A stretch of DNA of 64,000 bases from Tissierella sp032104385 (GCF_032104385.1 NZ_DAMCHJ010000005.1:116287-180286); one strand, 5' to 3'. Shown: positions 8,953 to 17,723, counted from the stretch's first letter. The notes: generated by a model not told the origin, from the letters alone. A program made the numbers and translations.

Positions 8953-9272
8953 TAACACAAATCTTACTATTTTGATATATTTTCATTAATTATTTATCTG
9001 TATCCAAATTAATATAGATAAGTTTTTTATTTAAATAAATATACTTTTTCTAAGAACGATTGCATTGTTTTTTCATTAAGAACAAGTAGTATTTTTTAAG
9101 AAAATTACCCCATCTTAAAATCGGGAAGACCACTACAGGCATTCTATTTGCTTGCTGACAATAAGGAATTTTATTTTTTGTCGCCAGAGGAAGTTAGGAT
9201 TTTGAGTTTGAAACCTATTTAATTGACCATAGTTGAAAAGTCACAAGCCTAGATTTCAAAATTTCCTAATGC
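8953..9272. other. Gene-poor, AT-rich stretch
   Basis: No intact gene is visible. A 40-codon open frame at 9100-9222 on the plus strand (including AFYLLADNKEFYFLSPEEV) has no start codon or ribosome binding site and may be another remnant. Together with the two decayed genes before it and the broken gene after it, the stretch looks like a gene graveyard. Confidence 0.4.
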
Positions 9273-9307
9273 TTGATTATTCAGATAATATACTATACAA
9301 TCTGAAT
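9273..9307 (+). promoter_or_regulatory. Promoter with overlapping inverted repeat
   Basis: TTGATT (9273-9278) and TACAAT (9296-9301) are 17 bp apart. An inverted repeat, ATTCAGAT (9279-9286) and ATCTGAAT (9300-9307), brackets the spacer and -10. This arrangement fits a repressor operator. It would drive the broken secreted-protein gene and the lipoprotein that follows. Confidence 0.5.
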
Positions 9308-9347
9308 TGTAGGATACTAATAATATTTATTAAAAGGAGATGATAAA

Positions 9348-10031
9348 ATATTTTTAAAGAGAAAAGTTTTATTGTTAACGATTGTAATGGTACTATTGGT
9401 TTCCAGCATTAGTGTATTTGCAGAAGATAATAATATTAAAGATTTACCAAGTGATGTTAAATTTGATTTAAGAGCTATCGTTAGTTAAAATGCTTCCAAA
9501 GAAAAAGAAATATTTGGAGATTTAAGCCAAAAGGAAATGGATGCTATACTAGATAATATCGCAAGAGAAATGGCTAAATCTGGCATTAATAATTATAGTA
9601 ATATTTCTAGAAAGTATGGTGTAATAGATACTTCTAAATTATTTATAAAAGTTTTAGATGGATCTGCTGAAGGAACTTTTATAAATAATGATAAATATTC
9701 CATTCAACCGTTTTATGATTTTGGTACTTATCCGAAAAAAGCTACATTTAAGTATACAGTTTATTTAACAAATATAAATGGGGATGAGGTATCAAGTAAA
9801 TATCAAACAACATTAACTAGAACAGATATAGATCCACCATATAAATATGGTTTTTCTAATATGGTAACAAAACAACAGCCAGGTGCTATATTTACATTTA
9901 AATATAAAAATGTATATAGTTCAACAGAAACTGATGCATATGTTAGATTCACTCATCTTAATTTAGAGTATTGGAGTGGATGGAGACTTGATTTTCATGT
10001 TTCAGGAGAAGGAGAAATAACAGTTAAATAA
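9348..10031 (+). pseudogene. Broken secreted-protein gene (lost start, internal stop)
   Basis: One reading frame runs from 9348 to 10031. It encodes a signal peptide (KRKVLLLTIVMVLLVSSISV then FAED), a short helical segment, and a beta-rich C-terminal half ending in SGEGEITVK. Two lesions are visible. The codon expected to be the start, 8 bases after GGAG, is ATA rather than ATG. An in-frame TAA lies at 9486-9488. Only 9537-10031 (164 codons) stays open with an ATG, and that part lacks the signal peptide. The segment EIFGDLSQKEMDAILDNI closely matches DIFGDLSKEEINEIIDGI in the next gene, so the two are related. Function unknown. Confidence 0.65.
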
Positions 10032-10100
10032 AGCTTCCAAAATTAAAAGTTTTATTTATGCAATTTTATGATGAAATAATCCGAGATAGGAGTTGCAGAT

Positions 10101-10460
10101 ATGAAGAAAAAAGCTATTTTGATTGTATTGTTGATATTGGCAATATCTTTGATAACAGGATGTAATAGGATACAAGAGGATAGACAATTAGATGAAGAAG
10201 AAGTAGTAGTTAAAGAAATAGAAGATGGTAAAGGTGTAAAAATTGAATATGCTATAGAATATGAGGAAGATATTTTTGGTGACTTATCTAAAGAAGAGAT
10301 AAATGAAATTATAGATGGAATTTTTGAGAAAGTATCTAAAAATGATAGGTATAAAGAAAATACAGATTTAGCAATTGAAGAAGCATTTAAAGAATATGGA
10401 ATAACAGATGAAAATAAATTAGAAGCTGCCAAAAATAGAATTGCAATATCTTTAAAATGA
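10101..10460 (+). CDS. Small lipoprotein of unknown function
   Basis: A 119-residue protein with a type II signal peptide: MKKKAILIVLLILAISLITG is followed by the lipobox cysteine (LITGC), giving a membrane-anchored, extracytoplasmic protein. The mature part is highly acidic (RQLDEEEVVVKEIEDGKG) and helical. It shares an about 40-residue block, DIFGDLSKEEINEIIDGI through KEYGI, with the broken gene upstream. AGGAG lies 8 bases before the ATG. A 40-bp palindromic terminator follows. I do not recognise the family. The shared block may define a small exported domain. Confidence 0.75.
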   Translation: MKKKAILIVLLILAISLITGCNRIQEDRQLDEEEVVVKEIEDGKGVKIEYAIEYEEDIFGDLSKEEINEIIDGIFEKVSKNDRYKENTDLAIEEAFKEYGITDENKLEAAKNRIAISLK

Positions 10461-10485
10461 TTATAAAGGCTATTTAAATATTAGT

Positions 10486-10528
10486 AAAATAGCACTTTTT
10501 ATATCGATATAAAAAGTGCTATTTTTTA
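10486..10528 (+). terminator. Terminator, 40-bp perfect palindrome
   Basis: 20-bp arms at 10486-10505 and 10506-10525 are followed by a T run to 10527. It ends the lipoprotein transcript. Confidence 0.85.
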
Positions 10529-10678
10529 ATTTTTTGTGGTTTTGGAGAATTCCTCAATAAGCTATCCGATTAATTTGCATTAATCTGAAAATTTTAATAT
10601 AATTAAATCATAGGATATAGGACTTAGGCGATTATAGTTTATTCACACAATATATTATAATAAATGGTAGGTGAAAAC

Positions 10679-10975
10679 ATGGGGGATATATTTAATAGGG
10701 AAAAATTTATAGATTTTTATCATAAAAGGATTAAATTATTTCATATAATATTTACAATTTTATTTATCCTCAACCTTTCTTTTAAAGGGTTATACTCAAA
10801 TTTAGTTACAATTTCTTTTGTTGCTATACTTTTAATAAATCTTATATATTTTGTTTTTCAGAAAAGGTTAATAGAGAGTATTTTATTTGGTGGTTTATTA
10901 GCTTTTCTATTAATGCTTTATATTAAATCTATTGTAACGAGATTAATATTTTTTATTGAAGCCATAATAAGGTAA
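10679..10975 (+). CDS. Small membrane protein of unknown function
   Basis: The ATG at 10679 is chosen because TAGGTG lies 6 bases upstream; an in-frame ATG at 10664 has no such site. The product, about 98 residues, has a basic N-terminal stretch (FYHKRIKLFHI) and three likely membrane helices at roughly residues 20-40, 42-62 and 68-95. There are no recognised motifs. It stands alone between two terminators. The membrane prediction is clear; the function is not. Confidence 0.6.
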   Translation: MGDIFNREKFIDFYHKRIKLFHIIFTILFILNLSFKGLYSNLVTISFVAILLINLIYFVFQKRLIESILFGGLLAFLLMLYIKSIVTRLIFFIEAIIR

Positions 10976-11070
10976 ACAGTATTTTATAATAATGTAAATA
11001 TCTTATTTATATTAGATACATATATATAAATTCAAATATATTATAGATTGTTATATGATAAATAAGAGAT

Positions 11071-11103
11071 TGTCTCAAGATTTAATTTTGAGACAGTTTT
11101 TTC
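11071..11103 (+). terminator. Terminator
   Basis: TGTCTCAA (11071-11078) pairs with TTGAGACA (11088-11095) and is followed by TTTTTT. A weaker second hairpin lies at about 11121-11153 (AGCAAAAT against ATTTTGCT). Apart from these, the bases between 10976 and 11278 show nothing else convincing. Confidence 0.75.
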
Positions 11104-11278
11104 TGCAAATAAAAAGAGAGCAAAATTGAAAAACGCCTTTTCTCATTTTGCTATACTAAATTTAATTGAAATTACTAATATCTATATTAAAAAAAACAAT
11201 ATAGAAAATTCTTATTTGATTACCTTTCCCTAAATTTTATATAATAATGTGAACGATTGTTAAGGGAGTGAAAAGGAT

Positions 11279-12427
11279 ATGTTAAAGTTACCGGAGAATT
11301 TTGAGAACTATGAAGAAGCTAGGAGAGAAGGTTTTTTAAAAGTAAAGGCATTAAAGGAGAAAGGGACTCCAGTTGTGGGAATATTTTGTACATATACACC
11401 TATTGAGCTTATACATGCAGCAGGGGCAGTTGCAGTTGGTTTATGTGGTACATCTGATGCGCCAATACCAGATGCTGAAAAACATCTGCCTAAAAATCTT
11501 TGTCCACTTATAAAGTCTAGCTATGGTTTTGCAGTATCGGAAACATGCCCCTATTTTTATTTTGCCGATTTATTAGTAGGAGAAACTACTTGTGATGGTA
11601 AAAAGAAAATGTATGAGTTATTAAATGAAATAAAGCCAACTCATGTTATGCATTTACCACAAGGACAAGATAAAGACCATGCATTTAAATACTGGAGAGA
11701 GGAATTAGTTAGGTTAAAAGAAGTATTGGAAGAAAAATTCAATATAGAAATTTCAGAAGAAATACTAAGAGAAGAGATAAAGGAAAGAAATAGAGAAAGA
11801 AAAATTCTTCTGGATTTCTATGAACTTGGGAAATTAAATCCTTCCCCAATATCAGGTCGTGAAGTAAATGAAACAATGGAAGCATTGGGTTTCCAATTTG
11901 ATAGAAAAACTCAATGCGATTTCATAGCTGAGAGAACTAGGGAACTGAAAGATAAATATGAAAAAGAACTAAAGGGAACTAAGTCAAATAGACCTAGGAT
12001 ACTTATCACTGGTTGTCCTGTAGGGGGAGTTAGAGACAAGGTATTAAAAACTATAGAAGATTCGGGAGCAGATATAGTGGCTTTCGAAAATTGTAGCGGA
12101 GTAAGAGAAAAAGCTACTTTTGTTGATGAAACAATAGATCCAATAGATGCATTAACAGAAAAGTATTTAAATGTTAGTTGCTCTGTTATGACACCAAATC
12201 CAAGAAGATTTCAAGCTCTAGATGAGATGATAGATGAATATGAAATAGACGGAGTAATAGAAGTAGTTCTTCAAGCTTGTCATACATTTAATGTAGAAGC
12301 CTATAATGTTAAAAAATTTGTAGCGGAGAAAAAGGGAAAGCCATATTTATATATTGAAACAGATTATTCAAAATTAGATATAGGTCAAATAAATACTAGG
12401 ATAAATGCATTTTTAGAGATGCTTTAA
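11279..12427 (+). CDS. Double-cubane-cluster reductase (2-hydroxyacyl-CoA dehydratase family, YjiM-like)
   Basis: A 382-residue protein of the HgdB/FldC/BadD superfamily. Cysteines at the usual cluster-binding positions are present: Cys37 (IFCTYTP), Cys75 (NLCPLIK), Cys90 (SETCPYF), Cys246 (ITGCPVGG), Cys272 (ENCSG) and Cys334 (QACHTFN). A stand-alone protein of this length, with no dehydratase partner subunit beside it, fits the double-cubane-cluster proteins (YjiM type). In that family an [8Fe-9S] cluster reduces small substrates after ATP-driven electron transfer from a separate activator. No activator (YjiL/HgdC-like) gene is adjacent. The physiological substrate is unknown. Its own terminators flank it on both sides. 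Confidence 0.8.
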   Translation: MLKLPENFENYEEARREGFLKVKALKEKGTPVVGIFCTYTPIELIHAAGAVAVGLCGTSDAPIPDAEKHLPKNLCPLIKSSYGFAVSETCPYFYFADLLVGETTCDGKKKMYELLNEIKPTHVMHLPQGQDKDHAFKYWREELVRLKEVLEEKFNIEISEEILREEIKERNRERKILLDFYELGKLNPSPISGREVNETMEALGFQFDRKTQCDFIAERTRELKDKYEKELKGTKSNRPRILITGCPVGGVRDKVLKTIEDSGADIVAFENCSGVREKATFVDETIDPIDALTEKYLNVSCSVMTPNPRRFQALDEMIDEYEIDGVIEVVLQACHTFNVEAYNVKKFVAEKKGKPYLYIETDYSKLDIGQINTRINAFLEML

Positions 12428-12443
12428 TAATTAAACTTATGAT

Positions 12444-12500
12444 AAGATACCCTATATATTATTTAATCTCACTTTATTAAATAATATAATAGGGTATCTT
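12444..12500 (+). terminator. Terminator
   Basis: AAGATACCCTATA... (12444-12467) pairs with ...TAGGGTATCTT (12476-12500), an imperfect stem of over 20 bp followed by a T-rich tail. It ends the double-cubane reductase gene. Confidence 0.8.
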
Positions 12501-12641
12501 GATTTAGATATATTTTCAGTATCAGTATTGGTTTTGCAGAAAAAAATATGCTTAAACTTAGTCTTGGAATACTTATATTTTTATAGTATTATTTTTTTAT
12601 TTTAAAAGATTTCTCTTGTCCATGTGTTACGGCTCTGAATA

Positions 12642-12670
12642 TTGACTAAATTATCTTATATTGGTATTAT
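12642..12670 (+). promoter_or_regulatory. Sigma-A-type promoter of the LCP gene
   Basis: TTGACT (12642-12647) and TATTAT (12665-12670) have a 17-bp spacer, 45 bases upstream of the LCP start codon. Confidence 0.65.
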
Positions 12671-12714
12671 GAATACATTACTTTAGAATTCCATATAAAA
12701 ATTGAGGTGTTCAA

Positions 12715-13674
12715 ATGAAAAAGAAGTTTATATTATCATTTATATTATCACTAATATGTTTTATTTTAGTATTTAAACTATTTGGTGATAAGATTTTTTT
12801 AGGAAAGAATTCAATACCAGTTACAGAGGATGTTCCTCAAAAAGAACTTGATTTAGGAGAAGATAATAAAATAGAGCAAAGAGTTGAAAATGAAATTCTT
12901 TTTTTAATGATGGGTGTAGATGCTAATGGGACAAGTGAATATAAAAATATTCGTACAGATACTATGATGTTATTTAAAGTTAATTTTCAGAGTGGAGAAA
13001 TAAACTTACTTTCTATACCTAGGGATACAAGGGTTCTTGTAAAGGGAAAGAAAGACAAAATAAATCATGCCCATTCCTATGGAGGGCCAGAACTTACAAT
13101 GAGAACTGTAAGGGATTTTCTTAATTTAGATGTAGACTATTATGTAAAAGTAGACTATAATGCAGTAATGAAAATAGTAGATGCCATAGGTGGAGTAGAG
13201 ATAGATGTACCTTTTGATATGAAATATAAAGATAATACTCCAGGTTATCCACCACTTAATATAAATATAAAAGAGGGATTACGAGTACTAGATGGAAAGA
13301 ATGCCCATGATTTTTTAAGATGGAGAAAAAATAATTCCAGAACAGTACAATATCCAGAGGGTGATGTAGGCAGGATTAAGGCTCAGCAAATGTTTATGAG
13401 AGAATTAATAAAGCAGACTTTGAAGCCTAAAAATATAATAAAGATACCATTTCTTATAGAAACATATATTAACAATGTGGAAACCAATATATCTACAAAG
13501 GAAATTCTTAAGGGAGCAAAACTTGCAAGCAAAATAGATATAGATAGTATTAAAACAGATATAATTCCAGGAGAAGGAAAGACGGTTGGGGGAACATCAT
13601 ATTATATATATGATGAAGCTCAAACTGAAGAATTAGTAAGGAATATATTTAAGGATTATTTACTTAATGAATAA
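12715..13674 (+). CDS. LytR-CpsA-Psr (LCP) family glycopolymer transferase
   Basis: LCP proteins act on the outer membrane face, attaching undecaprenyl-linked anionic or capsular polymers to peptidoglycan. The 319-residue product has one N-terminal membrane anchor (residues 5-22, ILSFILSLICFILVF). The catalytic domain follows with its signature residues: RTDTMMLF, SIPRDTRV, KINHAHSYGG, VDAIGGVEIDVP, and the later LDGKNAHDFLRWRKNN, VGRIKAQQ. A 17-bp-spaced promoter precedes it and a strong terminator follows, so it is monocistronic. Which polymer it attaches cannot be told here. Confidence 0.93.
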   Translation: MKKKFILSFILSLICFILVFKLFGDKIFLGKNSIPVTEDVPQKELDLGEDNKIEQRVENEILFLMMGVDANGTSEYKNIRTDTMMLFKVNFQSGEINLLSIPRDTRVLVKGKKDKINHAHSYGGPELTMRTVRDFLNLDVDYYVKVDYNAVMKIVDAIGGVEIDVPFDMKYKDNTPGYPPLNINIKEGLRVLDGKNAHDFLRWRKNNSRTVQYPEGDVGRIKAQQMFMRELIKQTLKPKNIIKIPFLIETYINNVETNISTKEILKGAKLASKIDIDSIKTDIIPGEGKTVGGTSYYIYDEAQTEELVRNIFKDYLLNE

Positions 13675-13688
13675 TTAAATATTATGTA

Positions 13689-13739
13689 AAAGAAAATAAC
13701 TGACAAAATTGGTCACCAATTTTGTCAGTTATTTTCTTT
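13689..13739. terminator. Bidirectional terminator
   Basis: 24-bp perfect arms (13689-13712 and 13716-13739) with a 3-base loop lie between the convergent LCP and ABC-F genes. A/T runs on both outer edges let it serve both. Confidence 0.9.
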
Positions 13740-13742
13740 ATC

Positions 13743-15299
13743 TTAAAATATCTTCGTTGTCCAGTTTTCACAATTCCAAATATCAGTTGCTACATCTCTA
13801 TAAAAATCGGGTTCGTGAGAAATAAGGAGGATACTTCCTTTATAAGCCTTTAATGCTCTTTTTAGTTCTTCCTTAGCATCAACATCTAAATGGTTAGTAG
13901 GCTCATCTAGTATAAGTATATTGGTTTCTTTGTTGATAAGCTTACAAAGTCTTACCTTTGCCTGTTCTCCACCAGATAAAACCATTACCTTAGATTCAAT
14001 ATGTTTAGTGGTCAATCCACATTTTGCTAGAGCCGCTCTAACTTCATATTGTGTATAACCTGGGAATTCCTGCCATATCTCATCTATACAAGAATTGTTG
14101 TTTTGAGTCTTGATTTCCTGCTCGAAATATCCTATTTGAAGATTATCTCCCAGTTCTACATTACCTGATACGGATTTAATTTCACCAAGGATACTCTTTA
14201 ATAAAGTAGTTTTACCTAAGCCATTAGCTCCAATCAGGGCTATTTTTTGACCACGCTCCATTATTAGATTAAGAGGCTTTGATAGAGGCTCATCATAACC
14301 TATAACTAAATCTTTAGTTTTAAATATAAGTCTACCTGCTGTTCTGCCCTCTTTAAAATTGAACTCTGGTTTTGGCTTTTCACGGGCCAATTCTATTATT
14401 TCCATTTTATCTAGTTTTTTCTGTCTAGACATTGCCATATTTCTGGTTGAAACTCTGGCCTTGTTTCTAGCTACAAAATCCTCAAGTTCTGCTATTTCTT
14501 GTTGTTGTTTTTTATAGGCTGCTTCTAATTGAGCTTTTTTAGCTTCATATACTTTTTGGAAATTATCATAATCCCCTACATACCTGGTTAATTCCTTATC
14601 TTCCATATGATATATCAAATTGATAACAGAATTTAAGAAAGGAATATCATGGGATATAAGGATAAAAGCGTTTTCATATTCTTGGAGATATCTTTTAAGC
14701 CATATGATATGTGGCTCATCTAAATAGTTAGTAGGCTCATCAAGTAGTAGTATATCTGGTTTTTCTAACAGTAATTTAGCAAGAAGTATTTTGGTTCGTT
14801 GTCCTCCTGATAAGTCGTTTACATCTCTATCAAGACCAATATCATCAAGACCAAGCCCCCTCGCTATATCTTCTACCTTTGCATCTATTATATAAAAATC
14901 ATTATGATCTAGTATATCTTGTATAGTACCTACCTCTTCTAATAAAACTGAAAGCTCATCTTCTGATACATCACCCATTTTTAAATACATATCCTGCATT
15001 TCTTGTTCTAAATCAAATAAATATTTGAAGGCACCCTTTAGTACATCCCTAATGGTTTGACCTTTTTCTAATGTTGTATGCTGATCTAAATACCCAACTC
15101 TAACTCTTTTAGCCCATTCTATTTGACCTTCATCAGGTTCTAGCTTTCCAGTTATTATATTCATAAAAGAAGATTTTCCTTCTCCGTTAGCACCTATTAG
15201 ACCCACATGCTCACCTTTTAATAGTCTAAAGGATACATTTTTTAATATTTCTCTATCTCCAAAACCGTGACTTAAATTTGTTACAGTTAAAATACTCAT
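13743..15299 (-). CDS. ABC-F family ATPase (YbiT/YkpA-like)
   Basis: A 518-residue soluble protein with two ABC domains and no membrane segment. Domain 1 has Walker A GANGEGKSS and signature LSGGQ with DEPTNYLD. Domain 2 has GANGLGKTT, LSGGE and DEPTNHLD. An about 80-residue charged linker (KKAQLEAAYKKQQQEIAELE) joins them. ABC-F proteins bind the ribosomal E site and rescue or regulate translation; some protect against antibiotics. Linker length and overall similarity suggest the YbiT/YkpA group, but resistance cannot be excluded. The upstream leader (15341-15424) may be an attenuator. Confidence 0.9.
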   Translation of the reverse strand: MSILTVTNLSHGFGDREILKNVSFRLLKGEHVGLIGANGEGKSSFMNIITGKLEPDEGQIEWAKRVRVGYLDQHTTLEKGQTIRDVLKGAFKYLFDLEQEMQDMYLKMGDVSEDELSVLLEEVGTIQDILDHNDFYIIDAKVEDIARGLGLDDIGLDRDVNDLSGGQRTKILLAKLLLEKPDILLLDEPTNYLDEPHIIWLKRYLQEYENAFILISHDIPFLNSVINLIYHMEDKELTRYVGDYDNFQKVYEAKKAQLEAAYKKQQQEIAELEDFVARNKARVSTRNMAMSRQKKLDKMEIIELAREKPKPEFNFKEGRTAGRLIFKTKDLVIGYDEPLSKPLNLIMERGQKIALIGANGLGKTTLLKSILGEIKSVSGNVELGDNLQIGYFEQEIKTQNNNSCIDEIWQEFPGYTQYEVRAALAKCGLTTKHIESKVMVLSGGEQAKVRLCKLINKETNILILDEPTNHLDVDAKEELKRALKAYKGSILLISHEPDFYRDVATDIWNCENWTTKIF

Positions 15300-15340
15300 T
15301 TATATCTCCCTTCATTGATAAAATCATCTTTAAAGATTAT

Positions 15341-15424
15341 ATAAAAAAAATACTAGCAAGTCTAGTTTTTTATAAAGAAATAGGAAAGTTCTATTTTAAT
15401 ATCTTATAAAAAAGAACTTTCCAT
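15341..15424 (-). promoter_or_regulatory. Candidate leader-peptide attenuator of the ABC-F gene
   Basis: Reading the minus strand towards the ABC-F gene, ATG at 15424 opens a six-residue frame (MESSFL, stop at 15404-15406). Its second to fourth codons form one arm of a 10-bp stem (15413-15422 pairing with 15383-15392). A second hairpin follows (ACTAG/CTAGT, extended by A/T pairs, 15341-15373) ending in eight Ts, as in an intrinsic terminator. This resembles ribosome-mediated attenuation seen upstream of some ABC-F genes. The ribosome binding site of the short frame is weak (AAGGTAGG, about 16 bases upstream). Confidence 0.4.
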
Positions 15425-15581
15425 CAATGAGTTTAAAAAAACCTACCTTAATATGCTTTGATAGAAATTTTTTTATAATTATGGGTATAATATTGATAAT
15501 AAGACAATGTTTTTCTTGCAATTAGTTAATATTATATGTATACTTAATAGGTTATAGATTAAGGAGGACGATTTTAAATAC

Positions 15582-17207
15582 ATGGAAAAATTAAGATTTG
15601 AAGAGATGAATTTATCAATAGAGATACAAAAGGGAATTAGCGATATGGGATTCGAGGAAATGTCCCCTATTCAGTCTCAAGCAATACCAGTAATATTAGA
15701 AGGTAGAGATATTATTGGGCAAGCACAGACCGGAACAGGTAAAACTGCCGCATTTGGTATCCCGATTATTGAAAAATGCAATTCAGATGGAAAGTATGTT
15801 CAGGCATTGGTTCTATGTCCAACTAGGGAGCTTTCAATACAAGTAGCTGAAGAGATCGGAAAACTTGCTAAATATAAAAAAGGTATATCAGTAATCCCTA
15901 TATATGGAGGACAGCCAATAGATAGACAGATCAAAGCTTTGAAAAAAGGTGTTAATATTGTAATTGGTACACCTGGAAGAGTGTTAGACCATATAAGAAG
16001 AAAAACATTAAAGATTGACAATATTAGAATGATGGTGTTAGATGAAGCAGATGAAATGTTTGATATGGGCTTTAGAGATGATATTGCACTTGTAATGAAT
16101 GGTTTAAGTGAAGAAAGACAAACCATATTTTTCTCGGCAACTATGCCATCTGAAATTATGAAATTTGCTGCAAGCTATCAAGTAAACCCTGAGATTATTA
16201 AGGTTGTTCACAAGGAACTTACAGTGCCAAAGGTAGAGCAAGTTTATTTTGAACTAAAACAGCATATGAAAACTGAAATCTTATCTAGGCTTATAGATAT
16301 GTACAATCCAAAATTGACTGTAGTATTTTGTAATACGAAGAAAAAGGTTGATGAATTAACAGAAGAATTACAAGGAAGAGGATATTTTGCAGATGGATTG
16401 CATGGAGATTTAAAACAAAATCAAAGAGATAATGTAATGAGTAAGTTTAGAAAGGGTACTATAGATATTTTAATAGCCACTGACGTGGCAGCAAGAGGTA
16501 TAGATGTAGATGACGTAGATTTAGTTATTAACTATGATATGCCTCAAGATGAGGAGTACTATGTTCACAGAATAGGTAGAACTGCTAGAGCAGGTAGAGA
16601 AGGAAAAGCATTTAGTTTTGTAGCTGGAAGAGATATCTATAAGTTAAGGGATATACAAAGATATACTAAAACAAAAATTACGAGAATGGATTTACCAACT
16701 CTTAGAGATATAGAGACAAATTATACTACAATAATGCTTCAGAAAATAAAAGAAGAAATTGATAAAGAGGATTTAAGTAAGTATGAAAAGATTATAGAAA
16801 CTTTACTTGAGGAAGATTATACCTCTTTTGATATAGCAGCTGCATTATTGAAATTCTATATGGCTGATAATAGATTAGAAGGACATGAAGAATTAGATAT
16901 GGTAGATTTTGGAGGGAAATCTAAATCAGGTGGAAAATCCAAATCATTTAAACCTTCAGGCTCTTCAGCAAGAATTCATATAAACATAGGTAAGAAAAAA
17001 GGTATAAGCCCAAGACATATACTAGCTGCTATAATACAAGAAACAGGAATAAGTAAAGGCTTGGTTGGAAATATAGATGTATATGATAAATTTACATTTG
17101 TAGAGGTATCAGGAGACTATGCCGAAGATATTTTAGAAAAATTAAATGGTGTAAGGATAAAAGGAACAAAGGTTAAAGTTGAAATAGCAAATCCTAAAAG
17201 GAAATAA
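15582..17207 (+). CDS. DEAD-box RNA helicase with DbpA-type RNA-binding domain
   Basis: A 541-residue ATP-dependent RNA helicase (CshA/DeaD/DbpA group). The ordered motifs are visible: Q motif (GFEEMSPIQSQAI), motif I AQTGTGKT, Ia PTRELSIQ, GG, TPGR, II DEAD, III SAT, then helicase C-terminal ARGIDVDDV and HRIGRTARAG. After a Ser/Gly/Lys linker (about residues 448-465) comes a DbpA/CsdA RNA-binding domain (about 465-540, GISPRHILAAIIQETG). It probably acts in ribosome assembly or cold-stress RNA remodelling. The start is odd: AAGGAGG lies 14 bases before the ATG, longer than usual, and no better in-frame start was found. Confidence 0.94.
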   Translation: MEKLRFEEMNLSIEIQKGISDMGFEEMSPIQSQAIPVILEGRDIIGQAQTGTGKTAAFGIPIIEKCNSDGKYVQALVLCPTRELSIQVAEEIGKLAKYKKGISVIPIYGGQPIDRQIKALKKGVNIVIGTPGRVLDHIRRKTLKIDNIRMMVLDEADEMFDMGFRDDIALVMNGLSEERQTIFFSATMPSEIMKFAASYQVNPEIIKVVHKELTVPKVEQVYFELKQHMKTEILSRLIDMYNPKLTVVFCNTKKKVDELTEELQGRGYFADGLHGDLKQNQRDNVMSKFRKGTIDILIATDVAARGIDVDDVDLVINYDMPQDEEYYVHRIGRTARAGREGKAFSFVAGRDIYKLRDIQRYTKTKITRMDLPTLRDIETNYTTIMLQKIKEEIDKEDLSKYEKIIETLLEEDYTSFDIAAALLKFYMADNRLEGHEELDMVDFGGKSKSGGKSKSFKPSGSSARIHINIGKKKGISPRHILAAIIQETGISKGLVGNIDVYDKFTFVEVSGDYAEDILEKLNGVRIKGTKVKVEIANPKRK

Positions 17208-17221
17208 TATAGAATAAGTTT

Positions 17222-17284
17222 AAAAAAACTACTCTTTTTTAGTCTGAATTTTATTCAGTTACTAAGAAAGAGTAGTTTTTTTTA
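17222..17284 (+). terminator. Terminator of the helicase gene
   Basis: AAAAAAACTACTCTTTTTTAGT (17222-17243) pairs with the complementary arm at 17261-17283, ending in a run of Ts. Confidence 0.85.
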
Positions 17285-17328
17285 AGATAAATTAAAATTA
17301 GAAATACAAAAGTTGTTCAGATATTCTA

Positions 17329-17723
17329 TTAATTATCTTCTTTAAAGATTTTAATGCATTTAGTAATCTTATTAATATTTTCTAAGGACATATTATCAAG
17401 TTCAAAAAAAAGTTTTTCCATGGCCTCCTTTTTTTCAAAAAAATTATCTGAAGTATGTTCTCTAGCCTGGGAGGGATTTTTTAAATGTTCATTTACAAAT
17501 AAAAACCGAATATTAGAAGTACCTATAAGATAATCTATAGAAACAGAAAAAAGTTGGGAGATTTTGATAAGAAGTTGAACATCATTGGGAAATCGCGTGC
17601 CGTTTTCATAATTACTAACAGATTGTCTACTAATATTTAACTTCTTAGCCAATTCACCTTGGGTTAGANNNNNNNNNNAAAGTTTTCTTCCCTAAGAAGC
17701 CTTAACCTCTCGGAAAAAGTCAT
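17329..17723 (-). CDS. XRE-family transcriptional regulator, interrupted by assembly gap
   Basis: Both ends of an XRE-type regulator are present on either side of 10 Ns. The upstream piece starts at ATG 17721-17723 (after GAGGTGATTTT) and reads MTFSERLRLLREENF. The downstream piece reads LTQGELAKKLNISRQSVSNY, the core of the helix-turn-helix, and continues to the stop at 17329. With exactly 10 unknown bases the frame does not close, so the Ns are probably a placeholder. Butting the two pieces together with a 1-base overlap would give REENFLTQGEL, which fits normal family spacing. The C-terminal half (about 60 residues) is charged and unrecognised. Target unknown. Confidence 0.8.
17669..17678. 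other. Assembly gap (10 Ns)
   Basis: A run of exactly ten unknown bases inside the XRE gene. The gene's frame is inconsistent with 10 bases, so the number probably does not measure a real gap. Confidence 0.95.

Noticed and set aside
10052..10432. Long minus-strand open frame of 126 codons
   Set aside because: It lies opposite the intact lipoprotein gene, has Ser/Ile-rich composition typical of an antisense shadow, and no ribosome binding site.
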